22,430 nucleotides of DNA from Oscillospiraceae bacterium (GTDB lineage: Bacteria; Bacillota; Clostridia; Oscillospirales; Ruminococcaceae): positions 1 to 22,430 of the forward strand of contig SFFJ01000030.1 in the NCBI GenBank assembly GCA_004557855.1, read 5' to 3'. Shown here in pieces: positions 15,336-22,380 of this stretch. The position numbers and the translations under genes are program-made. Numbering within the stretch: the first letter of the stretch is position 1; each line of letters opens with the position of its first letter. The notes below the pieces were generated by a model. The model did not search any database and was not told where the DNA came from. It was given only the letters and a program-made list of their open reading frames with translations.

Positions 15336-16385
15336 TTACTTCTTTACAAGATAATTTCTCATATCCAGTGCGCAGGCGAACAGGATGATGCCGCCCTTGA
15401 TGAGGTACTGCAGGTCCTGCGGTACGCCGACCATCAGCAGGCCGACGAAGATGAGGCGCAGCATCAATACACCGATGACGATGCCGCGGATCTTACCGAT
15501 ACCGCCTACAAACGATACACCGCCGATGACGCACGCCGCGATGGCATCCAATTCGTAGTTCAGGCCGGTATTGGCGGTATTGGAGGCGACACGGGCGCCC
15601 TCGATGAAGCCGGTGAAGCCGTACATGGCGCCTGCCAGCGCAAATACGCCGATGGTGACGGCGAATACATTGACGCCGGAAACACGGGCGGCTTCCTCAT
15701 TGGAGCCGAGCGCGAACATATTCTTGCCGAAGGTGGTTTTATTCCAGATAAACCACATAATAGCGGTAAGGATAATGGCGAACAGAACATACCGGGGGAC
15801 GGGCACTCCTTTGATCTTGAACAGGGCTCCCTTTACGAAGTTGGTATAGGAGGCGTCCAGATTGGAGATGGCCATGCCCTTATTGTTGCCCTGCTGAACA
15901 TACAGCAGCAGGCAGGTATACAGGATGAGCTGCGTACCCAGCGTAACGATGAAGGGGTGCAGCTTGAACTTTGCCACAAAGAAGCCGTTGAAGCAGCCGA
16001 CCAGCGCACCGATCATCATGGCCAGAAGAATGACCACCGGAATGGGCAGTGTGCCGATCTGCGGCCACATCTTATTGGCGACGTTGGCGGCATTTTGCAG
16101 CAGTGAGGCCGAAATACAGGCCGTCAGGCCTACCACGCGTCCGGCGGAAAGGTCGGTGCCGGTAAGCACGATGCAGCCGCCGATGCCCAAGGCAGCAGGC
16201 AGATAGGCTGCCGTCTGGGAGAGAATATTGATCACGGAGGCAGTCCGGATGAAGTTGGGGTTCTTGATTGCGATATAGATAACCGCAACGGCCATAGTGA
16301 TGATGAGTGCGTTATTCAGCAAAAACTCTTTGATGCGCTTGCCGATGTGCTCATCCTTTCCCAACACTTTTGTTCCATTACTCAT
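15336..16385 (-). CDS. mglC: Galactose/methyl-galactoside-type ABC transporter permease MglC
   Basis: Inner-membrane permease of the BPD_transp_2 (ribose/galactose) family. It has 349 residues and many hydrophobic helices starting near residue 25. The family stretch GGCIVLTGTDLSAG is at 69-82 and the cytoplasmic loop ALGSNEEAARVSGVNV, thought to dock the ATPase, is near 225-240. Two copies would pair with MglA and receive sugar from an MglB-type protein. The start at 16385 has AAGGAGAG upstream, and the gap to mglA is 16 bases. The sugar may be galactose, glucose or another aldose, given the unusual MglB pocket in this cluster. Confidence 0.95.
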   Translation of the reverse strand: MSNGTKVLGKDEHIGKRIKEFLLNNALIITMAVAVIYIAIKNPNFIRTASVINILSQTAAYLPAALGIGGCIVLTGTDLSAGRVVGLTACISASLLQNAANVANKMWPQIGTLPIPVVILLAMMIGALVGCFNGFFVAKFKLHPFIVTLGTQLILYTCLLLYVQQGNNKGMAISNLDASYTNFVKGALFKIKGVPVPRYVLFAIILTAIMWFIWNKTTFGKNMFALGSNEEAARVSGVNVFAVTIGVFALAGAMYGFTGFIEGARVASNTANTGLNYELDAIAACVIGGVSFVGGIGKIRGIVIGVLMLRLIFVGLLMVGVPQDLQYLIKGGIILFACALDMRNYLVKK

Positions 16386-16401
16386 GGCTTAACTCTCCTT
16401 C

Positions 16402-17931
16402 TTACACATATTTCGCCGCCAGCGTCAGGATCTCCTCCTGGCTGGTGTTCGCAGCGTCTACCTCACCGGCCAGACGCCCGCCGGACATGACCAGAATACG
16501 GTCGCAGATGCCCAGAAGCTCCGGCATTTCGGAGGACACCATGATGACCCCCTTGCCGTCCCGGGCAAGGTCAAGGATCAGCTGGTAGATTTCGTACTTG
16601 GCGCCGACATCGATGCCGCGGGTCGGCTCATCCAGCAGCAGCACCTCGGGCTTGGTAAGCAGCCAGCGGCCGATGATGACCTTTTGCTGGTTGCCGCCGG
16701 AAAGCGACCGGATCTGTGCGGACTGGCTGGGGGTTTTGATGCGCATGGCCTTGATGGCCCAGTCGGTATCGGCCTTCATCTTTTTATCGCTGAGGCAGAA
16801 GGCTCCGATCTTTTTATCCTCGCGGGGGATACCGCCGATCAAATAGCTATTGAGGTTGGAAATAACGGTGTTTTCTCTGATATCGCGGATGCCGAAAATG
16901 CCGGTGGCACGGCGCTCCTCGGTAAGCAGGGCAAAGCCGTTTTTAATGGACTCCTTGGGGCTCCTGTTGCGGATCTCTTTTCCGTGCAGGCGGATGGTGC
17001 CGCTGCCCTTGGTCATGGCGCCGAACAGGTTTTCCAGCACCTCGGTACGGCCGGAGCCGTCCAGCCCGGCGATACCCAGCACCTCGCCCTTGCGGAGCTG
17101 GAAGCTGGCCTCCTGGAGCCGGGTGTATTTGCCGGAAAGATTTTCTACCTCGAGAATGACCTCTCCGGGCTTATTATCCTTGGGCGGGAAGCGGTTGGTC
17201 AGCTCCCGGCCCACCATCAGCTTGATGATCTCCTCCATGGTAAGATCGCCGGCATTACGGGTGGCGACCCACTGGCCATCCCGCATGATGGTGACCTCAT
17301 CGCTGATGCGCAGGATCTCGTCCATCTTGTGGCTGATGTAGATGATGCCGCAGTTGCGCTTTTTCAGCATATCGATGATGCGGAAAAGATGCTCTACCTC
17401 CGCCTCGGTCAAAGAGGAGGTCGGCTCATCGAATACGATCACCTTTGCATTATAGCTGACTGCCTTTGCGATTTCCACCATCTGACGCTGGGAGACGGGC
17501 AGGGTGGACATGATGGCCCTGGGGTCAACATGAACGTCCAGCTCCTCGAAGATCTCCTGTGTTCTTTTACGCATAATGGATTCGCTGACCATAATGCCCG
17601 CTGCCAGCGGATAGCGGCCCAGCCAAAGGTTATCCATCACGCTGCGGGTCAGCGCCTGGTTCAGCTCCTGATGCACCATGGCGACGCCGTTTTCCAGCGC
17701 CTCCTTCGAGCTTTTGAACGACACCTCTTTCCCATCCAGGATGATGGTTCCCTGATCCTTATTGTAGATGCCGAACAGGCATTTCATCAGGGTGGATTTC
17801 CCCGCGCCGTTCTCCCCCATCAGTGCATGGACGGTACCGGGACGAACGGTAAGCGATACGCCGTCAAGTGCCTTTACACCGGGGAATTCCTTTGATATGT
17901 TCCGCATTTCCAGCAATGCCGGCTGCTCCAT
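16402..17931 (-). CDS. mglA: Galactose/methyl-galactoside-type ABC transporter ATPase MglA
   Basis: Duplicated ATP-binding subunit of 509 residues. First domain: Walker A GENGAGKST (39-47), signature LPVSQRQ (144-150), Walker B VIVFDEPT (164-171) and H201. Second domain: degenerate P-loop GLDGSGRT (289-296) with Arg in place of the usual Lys, signature LSGGNQQK (410-417) and Walker B VLLLDEPT (430-437). This asymmetry is typical of sugar importers of this family. The start follows GGAGGTGA. It lies 205 bases after mglB, and the spacer holds a strong hairpin. Confidence 0.96.
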   Translation of the reverse strand: MEQPALLEMRNISKEFPGVKALDGVSLTVRPGTVHALMGENGAGKSTLMKCLFGIYNKDQGTIILDGKEVSFKSSKEALENGVAMVHQELNQALTRSVMDNLWLGRYPLAAGIMVSESIMRKRTQEIFEELDVHVDPRAIMSTLPVSQRQMVEIAKAVSYNAKVIVFDEPTSSLTEAEVEHLFRIIDMLKKRNCGIIYISHKMDEILRISDEVTIMRDGQWVATRNAGDLTMEEIIKLMVGRELTNRFPPKDNKPGEVILEVENLSGKYTRLQEASFQLRKGEVLGIAGLDGSGRTEVLENLFGAMTKGSGTIRLHGKEIRNRSPKESIKNGFALLTEERRATGIFGIRDIRENTVISNLNSYLIGGIPREDKKIGAFCLSDKKMKADTDWAIKAMRIKTPSQSAQIRSLSGGNQQKVIIGRWLLTKPEVLLLDEPTRGIDVGAKYEIYQLILDLARDGKGVIMVSSEMPELLGICDRILVMSGGRLAGEVDAANTSQEEILTLAAKYV

Positions 17932-18060
17932 CTGCGTTCACCTCCTACTGTTATCTTGCATCCCTGCGCCCGGCGGTAATCATCTTCCCGGAAAATCCCC
18001 CGGAAAAATGCCGGTGCAGGCTGACAGCGGCCCGGAGAACGGAACCGCTGCTTATTGGTG

Positions 18061-18089
18061 GGCGGGGCTGCCTACCCGACAGCCCCGCC
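18061..18089 (-). promoter_or_regulatory. Hairpin in the mglB-mglA spacer
   Basis: GGCGGGGCTG (18061-18070) and CAGCCCCGCC (18080-18089) form a perfect 10-bp stem with a 9-base loop. In the direction of transcription it is followed by CACCAATAAG, not a T run, so complete termination is unlikely. In many binding-protein operons a stem here protects the mRNA 3' end and raises binding-protein output over the membrane subunits. I infer the same role. The rest of the 17932-18136 spacer shows nothing else clear. Confidence 0.7.
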
Positions 18090-18136
18090 GATTTTTGAGA
18101 AACTTCTAAATTGGGGCGGGAAACAACTCGTATGGC

Positions 18137-19225
18137 TTATTCGCCGGTGTAGGTGGCGTAAGGCACACGGATCTTGGCAACGCCTTCATCCACATTGAAG
18201 GAGGAGGTGTTGTCCATCAGGTTGCCGCCGTTCTTAACACTGCTGACCAGGTTAACGATGGTGGAAGCCATGCCCTCGGCATCCTGCTTGATGGTACCGG
18301 TCATCTTGCCCTCATTGATGAGCTGCTTGGCGGAATCGGTAGCGTCAACGCCGAATACGGGGATGGTCTTGCCGTCGCCGGTATTGTAGCCGGCACCCTG
18401 CAGCGCGGAAACAGCGCCTTCGGCCATGCCGTCGTTATTGCAGATGATGAGCTCTATCATGTTGCCGTTCGTCTCGGAGTACTCGGAGAGGATGGAGGAC
18501 ATGTAGTCATTGGCTGCCTGGGCAGACCACTTGCCGCCCTGGTCTACCAGATACTTATCGGTAGCGGAGGCATTGTAGTAAACCAGCTCGGGCTTGCCGG
18601 CTGCGGTGAGGACAGCGTTGGCATCCTCTACACCAAACTGGGTGCGGGCCTCGGCCTCGGCATTGCCTTCCTGGCCCTTGAACATAACATAGGAGATGGT
18701 GCCGTCGCCGTTGAGGTCTACGGCATCATAGTTGGCCAGCAGGTAATCGCCGACGAGCTTGCCCTGCATATGACCGGCCTCGGGGGCATCGGTGCCGACA
18801 AAGGCGCACTTTTCATAGCTGTTTACAACTTCGTTGGAAACTTCGCGGTTGAAGAAGATGATCGGGATACCGGCAGTTCTGGCGGCCTCTACTGCGTTCT
18901 GGGCAGCATCGGGAGAGGAAGTCTCGACGATGTTGACGATGAGCAGGTTGGCGCCGTTGGCGATGGCGGTATTGATCTGGTCGGTCTGCTGGGACTGGTT
19001 GCCTGCGCCGTCATAGTTATTGTACTTGACGCCGAGCGCATCCAGCTGGCTGTTCATGGAATTACGAACGCTGGAAATGTAGACATCGGAGAAGTCATAG
19101 TAGAATACGGCAACGTCCAGGGAAGATCCTGCGGGATCGGGGTTGGGGCCGGGCTTGTCGCCGCAGCCAGCCAGCAGGCTGACCATCATAACGACTGCCA
19201 GGATGATAGCGAGTGTCTTTTTCAT
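18137..19225 (-). CDS. mglB: MglB-like sugar-binding lipoprotein of the ABC importer
   Basis: Substrate-binding protein of 362 residues with lipobox LLAGC (C21). It is first in the transport operon, followed by mglA and mglC. It has the MglB fold and calcium loop DLNGDGTIS (from 170). Conserved contacts are D47, N126, R194, W233, N264 and D294. Four positions differ from E. coli MglB: Y49 for F16, N188 for H152, E190 for D154 and Q314 for N256. The ligand may therefore be bound differently or may not be galactose or glucose. The start follows AAGGAGG with 9-base spacing. Expression should be highest of the operon, being promoter-proximal and followed by a hairpin. Confidence 0.92.
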   Translation of the reverse strand: MKKTLAIILAVVMMVSLLAGCGDKPGPNPDPAGSSLDVAVFYYDFSDVYISSVRNSMNSQLDALGVKYNNYDGAGNQSQQTDQINTAIANGANLLIVNIVETSSPDAAQNAVEAARTAGIPIIFFNREVSNEVVNSYEKCAFVGTDAPEAGHMQGKLVGDYLLANYDAVDLNGDGTISYVMFKGQEGNAEAEARTQFGVEDANAVLTAAGKPELVYYNASATDKYLVDQGGKWSAQAANDYMSSILSEYSETNGNMIELIICNNDGMAEGAVSALQGAGYNTGDGKTIPVFGVDATDSAKQLINEGKMTGTIKQDAEGMASTIVNLVSSVKNGGNLMDNTSSFNVDEGVAKIRVPYATYTGE

Positions 19226-19262
19226 TACGGGTTTCCTCCTTGATAATTTAGGGTAAACCGAA

Positions 19263-19298
19263 GGCGATGGGTTCGCCCTCTCTTACGCTATCATTGTA
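19263..19298 (-). promoter_or_regulatory. mglB promoter -10 and leader hairpin
   Basis: A -10 TACAAT (19293-19298, minus strand) lies about 68 bases before the mglB ATG. The sequence about 17 bases upstream (TCGTTT) is a poor -35, consistent with an activator-dependent promoter. Just downstream, near the expected 5' end of the mRNA, GGCGA/TCGCC (19263-19277) forms a 5-bp hairpin with a 5-base loop. Confidence 0.55.
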
Positions 19299-19317
19299 AC
19301 GGATGAAAACCCGAAAA

Positions 19318-19396
19318 ACGATAGAAAAAACTTCGCTGATATATAAAAAAACTATTTCCTATTCGATATAGTTGGATATTTTGATATAAAAAAAAG
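19318..19396. promoter_or_regulatory. AT-rich region with spaced repeats upstream of the mglB promoter
   Basis: AAAAAACT occurs at 19325-19332 and 19346-19353, 21 bases apart (two helical turns). A related ATATAAAAAAAA lies about 42 bases beyond, and GATAT recurs at 19338, 19365, 19375 and 19383. The first copy overlaps the position of the missing -35. AraC-family regulators often bind direct repeats placed this way, so the adjacent response regulator may act here. The repeats are low in complexity and the assignment is tentative. Confidence 0.35.
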
Positions 19397-19690
19397 AGGG
19401 TTTGCCTAATAATGAAGGTAGCCCCTGACTGCACATGACCTGCTGCAGCCAAGGGCTACCCTTCGTTCTTGATATCTAACATCCTTGTTTACCTCGCTTT
19501 CTGCAGAATCATGGCACCATACGCTTTGACTGGTTCTACGCCCGTACTATATGTAAACACCGCAGTGCGATGGTACTGCCGTTTATGACGGCGATCATTA
19601 GGCGGCTTGCAGTTTTTCCGGTGCCATCTTCCCCGTGCTCCGGCGGCCGGGGGTGTCTGTTAAGACTTTCGCCTTCTCCTCTCTTTCCAC
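19388..19690 (-). ncRNA. Candidate structured RNA or decayed element, unrecognised
   Basis: No credible long gene. On the minus strand the stretch begins after tandem promoter-like repeats, contains GTTTAC..GTAAAC as a closing pair around about 60 bases, then the 20-bp hairpin, and ends in a nine-base T run. Two overlapping micro-ORFs also lie on this strand: a GTG-started frame of 30 codons (19598-19690) whose TAA overlaps, as TAATG, the ATG of a 20-codon frame (19536-19598). Neither has a convincing ribosome binding site. I do not recognise an RNA family or a transposase here. Direction and borders are inferred. Confidence 0.3.
19414..19464. repeat. 20-bp hairpin with a single bulged base
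   Basis: Left arm 19414-19433 pairs with right arm 19444-19464 over 20 bp (two G-U pairs in the minus-strand RNA) with one unpaired base and a 10-base loop. On the minus strand a T run (19388-19396) follows after about 17 bases, too far for a standard terminator stem. It may be the 3' domain of a small RNA or the end of a degraded element. Confidence 0.8.
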
Positions 19691-19758
19691 CTATATGATA
19701 GCAGATTTCTGCCCGTAAATCTACTGCTATAATCCATGAAAATCGGGCCGTAAATCTA
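19690..19758 (-). promoter_or_regulatory. Tandem promoter-like direct repeats
   Basis: CCGTAAATCTA occurs at 19713-19723 and again at 19748-19758. On the minus strand each supplies TTTACG as a possible -35: one is followed after 17 bases by TATAGC (19726-19731), the other after 18 bases by TATAGG (19690-19695). An inverted repeat of AGCAG-(T)-AGATTT with AAATCTGCT overlaps the second. The hexamers are imperfect, so activity is uncertain. Confidence 0.35.
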
Positions 19759-19840
19759 TGCGACTCACCGAAAAATGCGGTTTTTTGTTACGATTCCCTA
19801 TAAGGCGTTGAATTTTTCTTGAATTTTTTGTTAACCTTAC

Positions 19841-19869
19841 TTGCAAAACGGCGGCTGCCATGGTACATT
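19841..19869 (+). promoter_or_regulatory. Promoter of the epimerase/dehydratase gene
   Basis: TTGCAA (19841-19846) and TACATT (19864-19869) are separated by 17 bases, about 55 bases before the ATG at 19924. A short GCCCG/CGGGC stem lies in the leader. The upstream DNA 19760-19840 is AT-rich with repeated TTGAATTTTT words, possibly an UP-like element. Confidence 0.65.
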
Positions 19870-19923
19870 GAAGATAGAAAAATGCCCGGGCCTTGCGGGC
19901 GCTTGTGAAAAGAGGGCTCCCTT

Positions 19924-20919
19924 ATGTTTGATCGTTATTATGTGACCGGCGGAACCGGCTTTTTGGGGCGGGCCGTGCTGCAAAAGCTGGCCGGCGCCGG
20001 CGCTGCGGTGCGTGCTTTGGTGCTGCCCGGTGATCCCCTGCTGCCGCTGCTGCCCCCGGAGGTGCAGGCCGTTCCCGGTGATCTTACCGACGACGCTTCG
20101 CTGGACGGCCTCTTTGAGGGGGCCGGGCCGGAAAGCTGCGTGATCCATTGTGCCGGTATTATCTCCATCACCACCCGCCCCGCCCCCATCCTGCGGCGGG
20201 TCAATGTGGACGGCACCGCCCGGGTGCTTGCGCATTGTGCGGCGCACCGGGTGAAAAAGCTGGTTTATGTCAGCTCGGTGCATGCGCTGCCGGAAAAGCC
20301 CAAGGGAGAGACCATCACCGAGGACTGCCGGCTTTCCCCCGAGCTGGTGGAGGGCGGCTATGCCAAAACCAAGGCGGAGGCCGCGAACCTTGTCTTTGAG
20401 GCGGCACGGCAGGGGCTGGATGCTTCGGTGGTGTTCCCCTCCGGTATCATCGGGCCGGGTGATCTGCAAAGCGGCAGCTTTACCACCATGGCAAAGGACT
20501 ACCTGCGGGGGCGGCTGCCGCTGGCCGTGCGCGGCGGGTATGACTTTGTGGACGTGCGGGATGTCGCCGACGGCATCCTGGCCTGCGCTGCGGGCGGGGC
20601 GCCGGGAGAGGGGTATATCCTTTCCGGGCACTATACCACCATCCGGGGGCTGCTGGAAACGGCAGGACAGGCGGCGGGGCTGCGGCGCCGTTCCCTTTAT
20701 CTCCCCCTTTGGCTGGCCGGGCTGGCCGCACCCTTCTATGAGAAAAAGACGCTGCGGGAAAAAAAGCCGCTGTTTTTCACCCCGTATTCCATCAGCGTGC
20801 TGGGCTCCAACGGGCAGTTCAGCTGCCGAAAGGCCGCAGAGCGCTTTGGCTACCGGCCGCGGCCGCTGGAGGAAACGCTGCGGGATATGACCGAATGGCT
20901 GCTGCAAAACGGGGCTTGA
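19924..20919 (+). CDS. NAD(P)-dependent epimerase/dehydratase (extended SDR)
   Basis: Protein of 331 residues with the Rossmann motif TGGTGFLG (8-15) and the extended-SDR catalytic set S117/S118, Y146 and K150 (GGYAKTK). Further family stretches are VDGTARVL near 95-102 and DFVDVRDVADGI in the middle. It resembles the dihydroflavonol-4-reductase/HpnA-like subgroup of NAD-dependent epimerases rather than GalE, so the substrate is unknown (a sugar nucleotide or a ketone). It is cytoplasmic, with no signal sequence. The start has AGAGGG seven bases upstream. It is transcribed alone, away from the mgl-gal block, and converges on the lipoprotein gene. Confidence 0.88.
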   Translation: MFDRYYVTGGTGFLGRAVLQKLAGAGAAVRALVLPGDPLLPLLPPEVQAVPGDLTDDASLDGLFEGAGPESCVIHCAGIISITTRPAPILRRVNVDGTARVLAHCAAHRVKKLVYVSSVHALPEKPKGETITEDCRLSPELVEGGYAKTKAEAANLVFEAARQGLDASVVFPSGIIGPGDLQSGSFTTMAKDYLRGRLPLAVRGGYDFVDVRDVADGILACAAGGAPGEGYILSGHYTTIRGLLETAGQAAGLRRRSLYLPLWLAGLAAPFYEKKTLREKKPLFFTPYSISVLGSNGQFSCRKAAERFGYRPRPLEETLRDMTEWLLQNGA

Positions 20920-20935
20920 CCTCCGAACAGAAAAG

Positions 20936-20964
20936 GGGCGCTGCGGGAAAAACCTGCGGCGCCC
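20936..20964. terminator. Bidirectional terminator between convergent genes
   Basis: GGGCGCTGCGGG (20936-20947) pairs with CCTGCGGCGCCC (20953-20964) over 12 bp with two G-T wobbles and an AAAAA loop. It lies 17 bases after the epimerase stop and 18 bases from the lipoprotein stop. In the minus direction the stem is followed by CTTTTCTG; in the plus direction the T run is poorer. It probably serves both genes. Confidence 0.75.
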
Positions 20965-20981
20965 TTCTGTATTCGGTATAG

Positions 20982-21584
20982 TCATCCCTCTGCGAAAGCG
21001 CAGGACAAAAAGCGCAGGCCCCCGGCGGTGCGCTGCACGGTGAGGGTCATGTTTTCGCTGTACCCGTCGCCATCTGCCGGGGAATAGCGGTATTCCAGCA
21101 GCAGCGTAAAGGTTTCGGCATCCGCCCATTGTGCCGAACGCAGCTCGACCTCCTGCGGCGCAGCGGACAGATTGACCGGTGCGATGTACCCGTGCTCGGG
21201 GTCGTAGAGCTTGCTTTCCGCGGCCTCGGTATCCCGTTCCCGCAGCACCTCCGGGGCAAGCCCGAAGTAGGTCATCACGAATTCATCCACCGGCGCCGCC
21301 GTAAGCCAATGCTCGGTCGGGTCGCTGTAAGGGGTCTCCTGCCCCGTGGCGATGCAGTACTGCATGAACAGGCGTGCCGCCGCGGCGGAATTCATGGTAT
21401 CGGCGGAAAAGACCGGCGCACCGCCCATCTGCCGCCAAAGCGCCAGCGCCTCCCCGGCAAGCTGCTGCAATTCCCGCTCACCCTGCTCCGTTTGGGGTGG
21501 GGTGGGCTCGGGCACCGGGGGCGTTTTGCCGCCGCACCCCGCCAACAGCGCCAGTGCCACCAGAACCGGTAGAATTTTCTTCAT
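20982..21584 (-). CDS. Lipoprotein of unknown function
   Basis: Protein of 200 residues. Residues 1-17 form a lipoprotein signal peptide ending in LLAGC, so C17 should be lipidated and the protein exposed on the outer face of the membrane. A proline-rich linker (PPVPEPTPPQ) follows, then a mixed domain. No family is recognised. Its C-terminal part (EVELRSAQW, FTLLLEYRYS, ENMTLTVQR, LRFLSCAF) reads as alternating beta strands, as in small NTF2-like or adhesive domains, but this is weak. The start at 21584 has AAGGAGG seven bases upstream. It is monocistronic with its own promoter at 21640-21668 and converges on the epimerase. Confidence 0.85.
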   Translation of the reverse strand: MKKILPVLVALALLAGCGGKTPPVPEPTPPQTEQGERELQQLAGEALALWRQMGGAPVFSADTMNSAAAARLFMQYCIATGQETPYSDPTEHWLTAAPVDEFVMTYFGLAPEVLRERDTEAAESKLYDPEHGYIAPVNLSAAPQEVELRSAQWADAETFTLLLEYRYSPADGDGYSENMTLTVQRTAGGLRFLSCAFAEG

Positions 21585-21639
21585 TCATTTTCCTCCTTTT
21601 CCGGGTGGGAAGCCCGCAGGCTACCCATCTTTTGCTTCT

Positions 21640-21668
21640 ATTATACTTTGTTTTCCTACGGGAGGCAA
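21640..21668 (-). promoter_or_regulatory. Promoter of the lipoprotein gene
   Basis: On the minus strand TTGCCT (21663-21668) and a perfect TATAAT (21640-21645) are separated by 17 bases. The leader contains a small GGG-A-AGCC/GGCT-A-CCC hairpin (21607-21626) just before the ribosome binding site, which could affect translation. Confidence 0.75.
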
Positions 21669-21703
21669 TGGAAAAAGTCCTCCCCCGGCCAAACGATTCC
21701 GCA

Positions 21704-21732
21704 TTGATTCCCGGTCCCGGATATTGTATAAT
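21704..21732 (+). promoter_or_regulatory. Promoter of the GNAT gene
   Basis: TTGATT (21704-21709) and a perfect TATAAT (21727-21732) are separated by 17 bases. Transcription should start near 21739, only about 13 to 19 bases before the ATG candidates. The promoter diverges from that of the lipoprotein, with about 35 bases between the two -35 elements. Confidence 0.8.
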
Positions 21733-21751
21733 CGTGGGCAGAAGGGAAGGG

Positions 21752-22243
21752 ATGGATATGGAGGCTGCGGGGTTATCAAAAACATACCGTGTGCGCTGTT
21801 TGTGCGAGGCGGATATCGGGCAGGTGTATGCCCTGTGCCGCGGCAATCTTCAGTATTATCGGTATCACCCGCCGCTTGCGACCGAGGACAGCATCCGGGC
21901 GGATATGCGGGCGCTGCCGCCGGGGAAGGATGTGCGGGATAAGTATTACGTCGGGTATTTTGCCGGGGACAGCGCGCCTGTGGCCGTCATGGATCTGATC
22001 CTGGGGTACCCGCAGGAGCAAACGGCTTTTATCGGATTTTTCATGGTGGCTGCCGCGCACCAGGGCACCGGGCTGGGGTCTGCGCTGGTCGGCGAAGCGA
22101 TGGAATACCTGCGTTCTTTGGGCTACACGACGCTGCGGCTGGGCGTGGACAAGGGCAATCCGCAGAGCCTTGCATTCTGGAAAAAGAACGGCTTTACGCA
22201 GGTGGATGAAGGGCAGTACATCGTGATGGAGCGAAAGCTGTAA
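21752..22243 (+). CDS. GNAT-family N-acetyltransferase
   Basis: Cytoplasmic acetyltransferase of 163 residues. The acetyl-CoA-binding motif A is at about 94-116, with the pyrophosphate loop HQGTGLGS (QGTGLG at 104-109). Motif B follows (LRLGVDKGNPQSLAFWKKNGF), with the usual N-x-x-S/A-x-x-F/L-Y/W-K-K-N-G-F pattern. The acceptor substrate is unknown. The open frame continues far upstream, but the promoter and the purine-rich GAAGGGAAGGG place the start at 21752; a second ATG at 21758 is equally possible. It is a single gene ended by a strong terminator. Confidence 0.92.
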   Translation: MDMEAAGLSKTYRVRCLCEADIGQVYALCRGNLQYYRYHPPLATEDSIRADMRALPPGKDVRDKYYVGYFAGDSAPVAVMDLILGYPQEQTAFIGFFMVAAAHQGTGLGSALVGEAMEYLRSLGYTTLRLGVDKGNPQSLAFWKKNGFTQVDEGQYIVMERKL

Positions 22244-22254
22244 CAGGAGATAAG

Positions 22255-22292
22255 AAAAACGCTATCTGACTTCGAATCAGATAGCGTTTTTT
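22255..22292. terminator. Strong terminator after the GNAT gene
   Basis: AAAAACGCTATCTGA (22255-22269) pairs perfectly with TCAGATAGCGTTTTT (22277-22291) around the loop CTTCGAA, followed by a further T. The symmetrical A and T runs make it usable from both sides, so it can also end the minus-strand frame to its right. Confidence 0.92.
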
Positions 22293-22332
22293 ATTGCAGT
22301 AGTTCAAATAAGGCTTTTTGGCCTTTCGGGGA

Positions 22333-22380
22333 TTATTCCCACTCGTTGTTGGGCATCATATTTAACGGATTTTGCTTCAT
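22333..22380 (-). CDS. Possible 15-residue mini-ORF at the window edge
   Basis: Reads MKQNPLNMMPNNEWE then TAA. Its ATG overlaps the stop of the upstream frame as ATGA (22380-22377), the arrangement of translationally coupled genes. GAGGT lies nine bases upstream. The product is too short to assign. The surrounding DNA is distinctly AT-rich compared with the GC-rich genes to the left. It could equally be chance or the tail of a frameshifted gene. Confidence 0.25.
   Translation of the reverse strand: MKQNPLNMMPNNEWE

Noticed and set aside
19275..19300. Possible CcpA (cre) site TGATAGCGTAAGAG at the mglB transcription start
   Set aside because: Matches the TG..A.CG half but fails at the conserved CA end and at one internal position; too weak to claim.
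19489..19690. Transposase remnant
   Set aside because: Short frames ending in QKAR and KLQAA looked like the tail of a mobile-element gene, but no catalytic motif or terminal inverted repeats could be seen.
19837..21129. 430-codon minus-strand frame opposite the epimerase
   Set aside because: Antisense to the SDR gene, whose TGGTGFLG and YAKTK motifs are clear; the frame is proline- and arginine-rich.
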